Of a stretch of 64,000 nt of DNA, positions 1-7,019 are shown piece after piece. The position numbers and the translations under genes are program-made. Numbering within the stretch: position 1 is the stretch's first letter; the number at the start of each line of letters is the position of its first letter. The DNA comes from Pseudomonas putida (GTDB lineage Bacteria; Pseudomonadota; Gammaproteobacteria; Pseudomonadales; Pseudomonadaceae). The notes below the pieces were generated by a model, which ran no database searches, was not told where the DNA came from, and saw nothing but the letters and a program-made list of their open reading frames with translations. The stretch covers positions 231,804-295,803 of the forward strand of contig NZ_JANHKS010000002.1 of assembly GCF_028682175.1 (NCBI RefSeq), written 5' to 3'.

Positions 1-1017
1 GGGGCGCTGCCCACCTACGCGCAAGCCGGGGTCATCGCACCGATATTGCTGATTCTGTTGCGCATGATTCAGGGCATCGGTTTCGGTGCCGAGTGGGGTG
101 GCGCGGTGCTGATGGCCTGCGAACACGCACCGGCCCATCGTCGCGGCTTCTTCGGTGCGGTGCCGCAGATCGGCATTCCCCTGGGTCTGCTGATGGCCAA
201 CGGCGCGTTCCTGCTGTCGGCAGCGCTGTTCGAAGGTGACTGGGTCTGGCGCGCGCCGTTCCTGGCCTCGGTGGTAATGGTGGCCGTGGGTATGTGGATT
301 CGGATGAGCGTCAGTGAATCGCCGGAGTTCGAAAAAGCCAAGGCTGAAAACACCCTGGTCAAGCAGCCGGCGTTGCAGGTGATTCGTGAAGACTGGCGCA
401 AGGTGCTGCAGATCGCCGGCCTGCGTCTGGCCGAAACCGGCGGCTACTACCTGGCGACCAGCTTCATGCTGTCCTACGTGGTGCTCTCGGGCATCGCCAC
501 CAAGCAGAACGTGCTCTGGGGCACCATGATCGGCTCGGCCATCGGCCTGGGCAGCCACCTGTTCTATGGCGCCCTGAGTGACCGCATCGGTCGCAAGCCG
601 GTGTTCCTGATCGGCTCGCTGTTCACCATCGTGTTCGGCATCCCGATGTTCATGATGATCAATACCGGGATCGTGCCGCTGATCATCGTCGCAGTGGCCA
701 TGGCGCTGATCCTCAGCCACGACCCGATCTTCGCCGTGGAAGCCAGCTGGTTCACCGAACAGTTCCCGGCCAACGTGCGTTCCTCGGGGATTTCCCTGGG
801 CTACAACTGCGCTTCGCTGGTCGCAGGCACCCTGCCCTTCATCGCCACAGCGTTGTACTCGCAGGTCGGCTGGATGGGCCCGGCCATCCTGTTCAGCCTG
901 CTGGGCGTGGTCTCGACACTGTGCGCCGTGAAAATGCGCGAAACCGCGCCGGCGGTGGCCAAGGACGTGGCGGTGGTCGAGCGTGCGGTTCCCGTCGGGA
1001 AGCAGGCGTTGCAGTAG
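1..1017 (+). CDS. MHS-family MFS transporter, C-terminal part (5' end outside window)
   Basis: The reading frame is open from base 1, so the gene starts before the window; 338 residues are present, and about 100 N-terminal residues are probably missing compared with the usual 430-450. The protein is a polytopic inner-membrane carrier. The stretch GFGAEWGGA and the later LSDRIGRKP loop are hallmarks of metabolite:proton symporters (ShiA/KgtP/ProP type) of the major facilitator superfamily. About eight hydrophobic segments can be seen. The substrate cannot be read from the sequence; carboxylates or shikimate-like acids are typical for the family. A strong terminator follows directly (1040-1072), so this is the last gene of its transcript. 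Confidence 0.9.
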   Translation, partial: GALPTYAQAGVIAPILLILLRMIQGIGFGAEWGGAVLMACEHAPAHRRGFFGAVPQIGIPLGLLMANGAFLLSAALFEGDWVWRAPFLASVVMVAVGMWIRMSVSESPEFEKAKAENTLVKQPALQVIREDWRKVLQIAGLRLAETGGYYLATSFMLSYVVLSGIATKQNVLWGTMIGSAIGLGSHLFYGALSDRIGRKPVFLIGSLFTIVFGIPMFMMINTGIVPLIIVAVAMALILSHDPIFAVEASWFTEQFPANVRSSGISLGYNCASLVAGTLPFIATALYSQVGWMGPAILFSLLGVVSTLCAVKMRETAPAVAKDVAVVERAVPVGKQALQ

Positions 1018-1039
1018 GCAGACCAGGGAACACAAGCGG

Positions 1040-1072
1040 GGGCCTGAGCCGGGTGGTTCAGGCCCTTTTTTT
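1040..1072 (+). terminator. Rho-independent terminator after the MHS transporter
   Basis: An 11-bp stem (arms 1040-1050 and 1055-1065, one G-T pair) closes a GGGT tetraloop and is followed by seven T (1066-1072). It lies 23 bases after the transporter stop codon. Confidence 0.92.
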
Positions 1073-1147
1073 GTCTGGCCGTTACTGGAAACAGGACGAC
1101 GCCCCGCCCTACAATGCTCCGCATCCTCGCCTTGCAGAGCACCCGCA

Positions 1148-1600
1148 ATGCCCGCCTCTCTGATCCGCCCGACCCCTGCACCGCTTTTGGCCCCCGGTGA
1201 AACCGTGGTGCTGTTCGACGGTGTCTGCAAGCTGTGCAATGGCTGGGCGAAATTTCTGATCCGGCATGACCGGCATCATCGCGTCCGCCTGGCCAGCGTG
1301 CAGTCGGCCGAAGGGCAAGCGTTGCTGACGTGGGCAGGGTTGCCAGTGGATGCGTTCGACACCATGGCGGTGATTCGCGGCCGGCATTACTGGGTGCGCT
1401 CGGAGGCGTTCTTCGAAGTGGTGGCGCAATTGCCTGCCGCATGGCGGATACTTGGGCTGCTGCGTGTAGTCCCGCGAGCCCTTCGAGACTGGGCGTACGA
1501 TCGCATTGCCCTGAACCGCTATCGGCTGTTCGGCAAACACGACGTCTGCCTGTTGCCGACAGCGGACCATCAGCGGCGCTTTCTCAAGGCTGGATCGTGA
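1148..1600 (+). CDS. DCC-family thiol-disulfide oxidoreductase-like protein (DUF393)
   Basis: 150 residues. The N-terminal part carries DGVCKLC (D24, C27, C30), the Asp-Cys-Cys signature that gives the DCC family its name; the fold is thioredoxin-like and a redox role is presumed, not proven. No signal peptide is visible, so it is probably cytoplasmic. The ATG at 1148 is preferred to upstream in-frame starts because it lies just ahead of the conserved region. Its stop overlaps the start of the next gene as GTGA (1597-1600), so the two are translationally coupled. DCC proteins are often found beside DoxX-like membrane proteins, as here. Confidence 0.85.
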   Translation: MPASLIRPTPAPLLAPGETVVLFDGVCKLCNGWAKFLIRHDRHHRVRLASVQSAEGQALLTWAGLPVDAFDTMAVIRGRHYWVRSEAFFEVVAQLPAAWRILGLLRVVPRALRDWAYDRIALNRYRLFGKHDVCLLPTADHQRRFLKAGS

Positions 1601-1998
1601 ATGCCCTGCGCCAGGTTCACTGGCTGGCTCGCGGCAGTCTCGCCTTCATGTTTGCCTACCATGGCCTGGTGCCCAAGCTCATCGCCCTGAGCCCCGGCGA
1701 GCAATTACTGTTGCGGGCTCATGGCCTGGAAGGTGCCGCGTGGTTATCGCAAGCAGCTGGCGCGATGGAATTGGTGTGGGCGGCAGTGCTGCTGTTCTTG
1801 CCCAGGCTCTACTGGCCCTTACCGTTGACCGCACTCATCCTGCTGGGCCTGCTGGTGGATGTGGCGACCATGCAGCCATCGATGCTGATCGACGCGTTCA
1901 ACCCGGTCACGCTGAATGCGGCAGGCATGGCGTTGTGTGCCATCGCCTGGATTACGCGGGAATCGGTAGGCGGTGACGTGACATCCGCGCGCCAGTGA
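1597..1998 (+). CDS. DoxX-like small membrane protein
   Basis: 133 residues with four hydrophobic segments (roughly residues 12-30, 45-65, 70-90 and 105-125), the topology of DoxX-like proteins. The start is the GTG at 1597, which overlaps the stop of the DCC gene; the nearby ATG at 1601 is in another frame. Coupling to a DCC thioredoxin-fold partner suggests a membrane-bound redox pair, but the substrate is unknown. This is inferred from topology and context, as DoxX-like families have little strict sequence conservation. Confidence 0.78.
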   Translation: MNALRQVHWLARGSLAFMFAYHGLVPKLIALSPGEQLLLRAHGLEGAAWLSQAAGAMELVWAAVLLFLPRLYWPLPLTALILLGLLVDVATMQPSMLIDAFNPVTLNAAGMALCAIAWITRESVGGDVTSARQ

Positions 1999-2030
1999 TA
2001 CCCTTCACCGTCACTTCCCAAGGCCGTCAT

Positions 2031-2153
2031 ATGGATATATCGCCTCGTTTGATCATCCACGAATCCGCGCATTGGCGGGTCAACCATCGCATCAACAGTG
2101 CGTTGCCGGGCTATCTGATGCGCGGAAATTTGCGTCTGGCCCCGGTCCCGTAG
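2031..2153 (+). pseudogene. Truncated HIT-family protein remnant (40 codons)
   Basis: A short frame from the ATG at 2031 encodes 40 residues containing HWRVNHRINSALPGYLM, which I recognise as the N-terminal region of HIT-like (histidine triad) proteins of Pseudomonas, normally about 130 residues. After this the frame runs into REP sequence and stops at the TAG (2151-2153) that begins the REP at 2150. The histidine triad itself is absent. It is best read as a gene whose 3' part has been deleted and replaced by repeat sequence. The HIT assignment rests on memory of the family and should be checked by search. Confidence 0.5.
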
Positions 2154-2215
2154 CAGCACGGCTTGCTGGCGGGGGCGGTTTCAAGACCGCTCTCGCGGGC
2201 AAGCCCGGCTGCTAC
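2150..2215. repeat. REPIN (two inverted REP sequences)
   Basis: Starts with GTAGCAGCACGGCTTGCTGG and ends with the near reverse complement GGGCAAGCCCGGCTGCTAC, with an inner GCGGT/ACCGC dyad between them. This is the doublet structure of Pseudomonas repetitive extragenic palindromes. The upstream flank (from 2124) is also repeated imperfectly ahead of the next REP (from 2235). Confidence 0.85.
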
Positions 2216-2259
2216 ATCGTTACTCGGTGCTTCAGGAATTTGCAGTCGACCCCGATCCC

Positions 2260-2290
2260 GTAGCAGTCCGGCTTGCCGGCGTGGCTGCCT
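2260..2290. repeat. Single REP sequence
   Basis: GTAGCAGTCCGGCTTGCCGG followed by CGTGGCTGCC: one REP unit with a partly degenerated partner arm. Together with the REPIN at 2150-2215 and its duplicated leader (2124 and 2235) it fills most of the stretch between the HIT remnant and the next gene. Confidence 0.75.
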
Positions 2291-2381
2291 CAGGATCGCC
2301 AACCTAACCTGGAGAATGCAGCGCAGATGACAAGCACCATCGCTGAACGCGAAGAGTTAGCCAGATAACCCAAGGGAAACC

Positions 2382-3275
2382 ATGTTCACATCGCTCATAT
2401 TGAATGGCCAGATCACCACATCCAGTCACCCCGAACTGGCGGTCCCCTGGTGGAGTTTCACCAAGACAGTCCTGGCCGCCACCGCGCTGACGCTGGTGCG
2501 GGACGGGCTGATTGGACTGGACGATCTGCTGCCCGACCAGCCTTTCACACTGCGTCAGTTACTGAGGCATGAAGCGGGCCTGGCGGACTACGGCGAACTG
2601 GGCGACTATCACGCCGCTGTCGCCAACGGTGAGCCGGCCTGGTCGGCCAGTGAGATGATGGAGCGCCTGGACGGCAGCCGGCTTCGCTATAGCCCCGGCA
2701 CCGGTTGGCGCTATTCCAATGTCGGCTACATGCTCGTCGGACGGCTGATTGAGCGGCTGACGGGGCTGACACTTGATGATGCCGTCGCTCAACGGGTGCT
2801 GATGCCGCTGGAGATATCGAATGTCCGCTTCGCAAAAACGCCCGCGGATTTGCAACCGGCGCATATGGGATTCACCACCAGCTACGACCCGGGCTGGGTG
2901 TTTCATGGCCTGCTGATCGGGCCTGTTTCGCAAGCTGCCCTGTGGCTGGACCGACTCTTCACCCATGACCTTCTCCTCATCGCCTTGCTCCGGCAGATGC
3001 AGACGCCCCGAACCTTGGGCGGCCCGATTCCTGGGCGGCCGTGGGTCGCACCGGGTTATGGCCTGGGCCTGATGCACGGGCCGATTGCCAGCGGAATGAT
3101 ATTGTCCGGCCACACAGGCGGCGGGCCTGGGAGCGTCATCGCCGTCAACCGTGCCAGCGAAGGCGGTGCGTCGGCCTGTTGCGCAGTATTCGAGGCAGGT
3201 GGCAGCGAGGGGACAGTGGAACACCGGGTTGCCGAACTGTTGAGTGAAACCCTCCACCAAGCTCCCCGCCCGTAG
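2382..3275 (+). CDS. Serine hydrolase of the class C beta-lactamase/esterase family
   Basis: 297 residues. The three motifs of serine penicillin-recognising enzymes are present: SFTK (S25 and K28), YSN (Y111 to N113) and HTGGG near residue 245 in place of KTG. Such proteins hydrolyse esters, amides or peptides; few of them are true beta-lactamases. No signal peptide is visible, which suggests a cytoplasmic esterase/peptidase or a mis-placed start. The stop codon (3273-3275) lies inside the REP element that begins at 3272, so the repeat supplies the end of the reading frame and the original C-terminus may have been slightly different. No operon partners on either side. Confidence 0.85.
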   Translation: MFTSLILNGQITTSSHPELAVPWWSFTKTVLAATALTLVRDGLIGLDDLLPDQPFTLRQLLRHEAGLADYGELGDYHAAVANGEPAWSASEMMERLDGSRLRYSPGTGWRYSNVGYMLVGRLIERLTGLTLDDAVAQRVLMPLEISNVRFAKTPADLQPAHMGFTTSYDPGWVFHGLLIGPVSQAALWLDRLFTHDLLLIALLRQMQTPRTLGGPIPGRPWVAPGYGLGLMHGPIASGMILSGHTGGGPGSVIAVNRASEGGASACCAVFEAGGSEGTVEHRVAELLSETLHQAPRP

Positions 3276-3358
3276 GAGCGCGCTTGCCCGCGAAAGCGTT
3301 TCATCAGCCCACGAACCGTTGGCAGACACACCGCAGTCGCGGGCAAGCGCGCTCCTAC
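3272..3358. repeat. REPIN with 22-bp perfect inverted arms
   Basis: Left arm 3272-3293 begins GTAGGAGCGCGCTTGCCCGC; right arm 3337-3358 is its exact reverse complement, with a 43-base spacer. A different REP subtype from the one at 2150 (GTAGGAGCG versus GTAGCAGC). The left arm contains the stop codon of the preceding hydrolase. Confidence 0.92.
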
Positions 3359-3500
3359 ACAGGAAGCCACCCGTCTTTGAAGGCGAACTTCGTTGAATTA
3401 ATCCGCGACATCCCTCTCTCACCTACATATCGAGCAACCTGTGCAGGCCCCATGACGCCCCTGCCGTCACGTTGGACTTTCGAATGAAGGCGTACGCTCC

Positions 3501-4037
3501 ATGAGTCACATCATCACCCAAGGCTCCAACCTCGACGCACCGACCGACGACGACGCGATCATGTTCGGCTCGTTGAAGGATCGCCTGGACTTCTACCGCA
3601 AGGAAATCCAGTACGAAACCACCATGCTCTCCGGCCGCACCAACGCCTATCTGGGTGCCCAGTCGTTCCTGGTCATTGCCTATTCATCGTCGATGGCCAA
3701 CGTCAATCCCGACTGGGGCAACCTCTTCTCACTGGTGGTTTCGGTACTGCTCTCGGTGCTGGGACTGATCACTTCGCTGCATGCCTGGTCAGGGATCAAG
3801 GCGGCGTACGAAATCATCGATCACTGGTACCTCAAGCAGAGTCACCTGTTGGCCAGCCAGCCACGCATGAGCGATGTCTACGACGATTCCCCGCTGTTCG
3901 CCAAACGTGAATCCAACGAGGGCGGCTACCGCGAAGCGCTGAAGTTCTCGATGCGCGCGCCCTGGATTTTCTCCACATTGTGGGTAGTGCTGGGCGGGTT
4001 TTCCGCGTTCATCCATCTCTTCAGCTTCAAGAGCTAG
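3501..4037 (+). CDS. Uncharacterised membrane protein
   Basis: 178 residues, family not recognised with certainty. A polar N-terminus (about residues 1-45) is followed by two close hydrophobic segments (about 48-66 and 72-96), a polar loop of some 50 residues, and a third hydrophobic segment near the C-terminus (about 150-172). This layout recalls small bacterial pore-like or SLATT/RipA-type membrane proteins, but I see no diagnostic motif. An AAGG about ten bases upstream of the ATG is a weak ribosome binding site. The stop codon overlaps that of the converging gene in the shared bases CTAG (4034-4037). Confidence 0.7.
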   Translation: MSHIITQGSNLDAPTDDDAIMFGSLKDRLDFYRKEIQYETTMLSGRTNAYLGAQSFLVIAYSSSMANVNPDWGNLFSLVVSVLLSVLGLITSLHAWSGIKAAYEIIDHWYLKQSHLLASQPRMSDVYDDSPLFAKRESNEGGYREALKFSMRAPWIFSTLWVVLGGFSAFIHLFSFKS

Positions 4038-4354
4038 GCGCCAGGAATCGACCAGCCTGACAGGTCCTCGTTGCCATTGATGTGATAGACCACCGGCTCC
4101 TGGGAAAAGAAGCTCTCAAGACCCTGCATGAACAACCGATGGTCTTCGCTCTCTTCAAAACCCGGCGTGTGATCCTCGAGGGAGCGCCAGCGCACGATCA
4201 GGTTGAATTGCTCGGGAGTCTCGATCCCCTGCGCCAGCATGTGGCCGCCGTAACCTTCTGCCCGGGTCAGCAGGTGCGCGACCTCGGCAAAGGCATTCCT
4301 GAATGCGTCGATACGATCCTTGTGAACAGGGAGCAGCGCGATTTCGTAAATCAT
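4034..4354 (-). CDS. Antibiotic biosynthesis monooxygenase (ABM/YgiN-like) protein
   Basis: 106 residues of ferredoxin-like ABM type: the N-terminal YEIALLPVHKDRIDAF strand-helix and the central QFNLIVRWRSLEDHTP region are typical of quinol monooxygenase/heme-degrading dimeric alpha-beta barrel proteins. The ATG at 4354 is chosen because ACGAGG lies seven to eight bases upstream; a TTG at 4369 is in frame but would place that site inside the gene. It follows the oxidoreductase gene on the same strand by 40 bases, so both probably belong to one ArsR-controlled operon for quinone or electrophile metabolism (inference). Confidence 0.8.
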   Translation of the reverse strand: MIYEIALLPVHKDRIDAFRNAFAEVAHLLTRAEGYGGHMLAQGIETPEQFNLIVRWRSLEDHTPGFEESEDHRLFMQGLESFFSQEPVVYHINGNEDLSGWSIPGA

Positions 4355-4394
4355 GGTGTGCCTCGTCAATGACGTGAACGGGGGGAGTGAAGGC

Positions 4395-5369
4395 TCAAGG
4401 GATCAGCGATGGCTCGACCGCAATCGCAATCTTGCCTCGCAGGCCGTTGTTGGAACTTTCCAGTCGGGCGTGGGCCAGCGCGATGTCGGCCAGCGAGTAG
4501 ACGGCGCCCACATGTGGCCGCAACTGCCCCCGCTCAACCAGTGCGCTGAGTTCATCGAGCTTGCCGCGGTTCTGTCGGGTAAACACGAAGTGATAGCTCG
4601 CGTTCTTGCCCCAGGCCTGAACCAGATTCTGCGGCTGGGCGATGTCCACGATCGACACCACGCGCCCCAGTTGGGCAAGCGCGTCGGGGCTGCGCGACAG
4701 GGTGTTGCCGCCGATGGTGTCGAACACCACATCAACCCCACGGCCATCGGTTTTGGCCATGATCACGTCGACGTAATCCTCGTTCTCATAGTCGATGACC
4801 CCATCGGCGCCCAGGCCACGCACGAACTCGGCATTTGCCTCGCGCACGGTGGTAAATACCCTGGCGCCCATGGCTTTCGCCAACTGGATCGCCACATGCC
4901 CGACCCCGCCCGCGCCGCCGTGGATCAGAACGCTCTCCCCTACCCGCAACGCCGCCCGCACGATCAACGCTTCCCACACCGTGCCGCCCACCAGGCTCAG
5001 GCTGGCTGCTTCAAGATGACTGAGCGACGCAGGTTTTCTCGCGACGATGCTCTGGTCAGCCACGTGATACTCGGCGTAACTGCCTGCCCCTTCGAATATC
5101 TGCGGGGTGTACCAGACTTCATCGCCTGGAACGAAAGCCGTCACACCCGGCCCGACCGCTTCGACCACGCCCGAAACGTCGTGCCCGGTGATCGCCGGCA
5201 GCGGTACCAGGTCAGGGTAGTCGCCGCGTCGCACCTGGTAATCCAGCGGGTTGATGGAGGTGGCATGCACCCGGACCAGCACCTGCCCGGCTTGAGGGAC
5301 AGGCTTGGGCACGTCGCACAGCTCGAACGAATCAGGCCCGCCAAATGACTTCAGTACCATCGCTTTCAT
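4395..5369 (-). CDS. NADPH:quinone oxidoreductase-like MDR enzyme (zinc-independent)
   Basis: 324 residues of the medium-chain dehydrogenase/reductase superfamily. A GroES-like N-terminal half ([26 protein letters not shown]) precedes a Rossmann domain with [16 protein letters not shown] near residues 148-163. Zinc-binding cysteines are missing, which fits NADPH-dependent quinone or enone reduction in the cytoplasm. The ATG at 5369 is preferred over 5384 because GAGGA sits six bases upstream. It lies downstream of the ArsR gene; a perfect 20-bp palindrome (5397-5416) in the gap, 27 bases from this start, suggests direct repression by ArsR. Confidence 0.9.
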   Translation of the reverse strand: MKAMVLKSFGGPDSFELCDVPKPVPQAGQVLVRVHATSINPLDYQVRRGDYPDLVPLPAITGHDVSGVVEAVGPGVTAFVPGDEVWYTPQIFEGAGSYAEYHVADQSIVARKPASLSHLEAASLSLVGGTVWEALIVRAALRVGESVLIHGGAGGVGHVAIQLAKAMGARVFTTVREANAEFVRGLGADGVIDYENEDYVDVIMAKTDGRGVDVVFDTIGGNTLSRSPDALAQLGRVVSIVDIAQPQNLVQAWGKNASYHFVFTRQNRGKLDELSALVERGQLRPHVGAVYSLADIALAHARLESSNNGLRGKIAIAVEPSLIP

Positions 5370-5396
5370 GGTGAATCCTCGCATCTAGAATAAGGG

Positions 5397-5416
5397 ATAT
5401 CGAGATATCTCGATAT
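5397..5416. promoter_or_regulatory. Perfect 20-bp palindrome, probable ArsR operator for the oxidoreductase gene
   Basis: The sequence ATATCGAGATATCTCGATAT is its own reverse complement. It sits between the ArsR stop and the oxidoreductase start. A degenerate copy is found at 5745-5764 just ahead of the ArsR gene, which strongly suggests that both are sites for this regulator. Confidence 0.8.
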
Positions 5417-5432
5417 ATTGCGCTAAAAAAAA

Positions 5433-5735
5433 CTACAGGTCTTTCCCTATGACTTCGGCAAGCGCGCCAATGGTGGCTTCGTTGCGCTTGTAGTAGGTCC
5501 ACTGACCGATGCGCCGAACCTCGACCAGCCCTGCCCGCTGCAGCGTCGCCAGATAGCCCGACACCGTGGACTGCGACAACCCGATACCTTCCTGAATACT
5601 GCTCACGCACACGCCCACCGTGAGAACGTCGCCTTCATCCTGAGGCGGGAAGTTCTTTACGGGATCCTTCAGGCCTTTGAGAATCTGCAGGCGCGTCGGG
5701 TTCGAGAGGGCTTTGAATATTTCGACCAGTTCCAT
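5433..5735 (-). CDS. ArsR-family transcriptional regulator
   Basis: 100 residues forming a single winged-helix domain: ALSNPTRLQILKGL is the classical ArsR helix and LSQSTVSGYLATLQRAGLV the recognition helix. The metal-binding ELCVCDL motif of ArsR/SmtB is absent; the only cysteine is C43 in VGVCVSS. The sensor is therefore more likely to respond to redox or electrophile stress than to metal, which fits the oxidoreductase and ABM genes downstream. It is probably autoregulated: an imperfect copy of the palindrome lies ten bases before its start. Confidence 0.9.
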   Translation of the reverse strand: MELVEIFKALSNPTRLQILKGLKDPVKNFPPQDEGDVLTVGVCVSSIQEGIGLSQSTVSGYLATLQRAGLVEVRRIGQWTYYKRNEATIGALAEVIGKDL

Positions 5736-5744
5736 GAGCTCAGG

Positions 5745-5764
5745 ATATCGAGATTTACCGATAT
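5745..5764. promoter_or_regulatory. Imperfect copy of the ArsR palindrome before the arsR-like gene
   Basis: ATATCGAGATTTACCGATAT keeps the outer ATATCG/CGATAT arms of the site at 5397-5416 and differs only in the centre. Its position directly upstream of the regulator start (5735) fits autoregulation. Confidence 0.72.
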
Positions 5765-5787
5765 GTCAATGCGTGCTAAACACACGC

Positions 5788-5813
5788 AAAAACGCCCGGC
5801 AATGAGCCGGGCG
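5788..5813 (-). terminator. Rho-independent terminator of the hemerythrin gene
   Basis: Read on the minus strand, an 8-bp perfect stem CGCCCGGC/GCCGGGCG with a five-base loop is followed by five T. It lies just after the stop of the hemerythrin gene and separates it from the ArsR gene. Confidence 0.88.
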
Positions 5814-5826
5814 CGTTGACACCGGT

Positions 5827-6300
5827 TTATGCAGCCAGTCCAGATAACGACGCTTTCTTGTAATCGGCTTTCATGGTTTCCATCTGCGCACCCAGCTCAT
5901 CCAGTTTGGCATTGCCGAGCAGCTTTTTGGCCTGGGGAAACATCTCGGTTTCCTCTTCTTCGATATGGTGCTCCAGCAACTCTTTGACCACCTTCACCCG
6001 ACCAGAAAACTCTGGCGTTGCCGGGTCTGTATTCTTGAGATCCGGAAGCACGAGCGAGTCAACTGTACGGTGCTCTTCCTTGGCCTCGTAATACATGACG
6101 TCCTGCTCTTTGGAACCCGCCTCTTTGAACGCGGGGTAGAGAATCTCTTCCTCCAGCTTGGTGTGAATGGTGATTTCCATCTCTAACTTGGCGAGCAGAT
6201 CAGTGCGTTTTTTCACACCCCGCTCCGTGGACTCGCTCAACTGAGTCAGGATGGACTTGACGCGTTCGTGGTCGGCTTTGAGAAGGTCGATGGCGTTCAT
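5827..6300 (-). CDS. Hemerythrin-domain (HHE) protein
   Basis: 157 residues, one four-helix HHE domain that binds a di-iron centre. Likely ligands are H11 (KADHERV), H46 and E50 (IHTKLEEE), H77 (EEHRTVD) and H111 with E115 (HHIEEEE). Bacterial HHE proteins are linked to oxygen or nitric oxide sensing, iron storage and oxidative or nitrosative stress. AGAGGAAA precedes the ATG at a good distance, and a terminator follows the gene, so it is probably transcribed alone. No fused output domain is present. The upstream 266 bases (6301-6566) contain its promoter region and no recognisable gene. Confidence 0.92.
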   Translation of the reverse strand: MNAIDLLKADHERVKSILTQLSESTERGVKKRTDLLAKLEMEITIHTKLEEEILYPAFKEAGSKEQDVMYYEAKEEHRTVDSLVLPDLKNTDPATPEFSGRVKVVKELLEHHIEEEETEMFPQAKKLLGNAKLDELGAQMETMKADYKKASLSGLAA

Positions 6301-6566
6301 TTTATTTCCTCTGGTAACACGGTAAGCGAACGGGTCTGGATGCCTGTCCTGCCGGTAACTCCAGATATGTTGCAGCGGACGTGCCAGCGAGAGGATATGA
6401 ATTTCCTGCAGTAATTCAGCCGGTTACAGAAAGGCTTGGATAGCGATATCGGGCGTACTGCACGAATCTGCGCGAACGGATAGTGCAAAAGCGCCGCCAT
6501 ACGCCAGCCGACGTCTCAAAGTGGCATTATCATGGCCCAAGGCAAAAGCTGCCGGACTGTCCCCTC

Positions 6567-6896
6567 CTACAGCACCTCTCGCAGATACCCCTTGATCATG
6601 TCCAGCGGAGCAGTCATGGAGTCCAGCGTCCGGGCGGCGTGAAACCCTGCCGACAGCCGTTGCAGCTCACGCCCGAGTGGCTTTTCAGCGCCGCCCATTG
6701 CTTCAAGCGCCATGAGCAGGCACTCGTTGACCTTCTGCTGGATGGCTTCGACATCTCCCCTTTTCAGCAGCAGCTCGAAGACATCGCTCTGGTAGTCGCC
6801 CATGACCAAGTCATCACGCAGAATGGGGCTTTGATCTTCAGTTTCATACGCCAGCTTGTGGCAAAAAAGAGCGACTGTTTCCAGTGCCGACTGCAT
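6567..6896 (-). CDS. Conserved hypothetical protein, 109 residues
   Basis: Not recognised. The protein is small, soluble, acidic and helical in appearance, with no signal peptide, membrane segment or cysteine cluster. A good ribosome binding site (AAGGA, about eight bases upstream) and codon use like its neighbours support a real gene. It lies on the same strand as the DUF2252 gene upstream (123 bases away) and the hemerythrin gene downstream, within a group of stress-type genes; a link to that group is only positional. Confidence 0.6.
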   Translation of the reverse strand: MQSALETVALFCHKLAYETEDQSPILRDDLVMGDYQSDVFELLLKRGDVEAIQQKVNECLLMALEAMGGAEKPLGRELQRLSAGFHAARTLDSMTAPLDMIKGYLREVL

Positions 6897-7019
6897 AAAT
6901 CAGTCCTTACAAAAATCTTTTTTCGGGGTTGAGATGACGCATACGCGCAGGATGCGTCCCCGATTGTATCAGCGCGACCCACGTCTCCCTAGTCCGTGGG
7001 CGGGCCTTGGGGCGTCCAC

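Noticed and set aside
2124..2290. Repeats as part of a CRISPR array or a riboswitch
   Set aside because: Units are inverted palindromic REPs with unequal spacing and no cas genes are near; the pattern is that of REP/REPIN elements.
4353..5348. Plus-strand frame of 331 codons opposite the quinone-oxidoreductase-like gene
   Set aside because: Shadow of a clear MDR enzyme; no ribosome binding site and no family motif.
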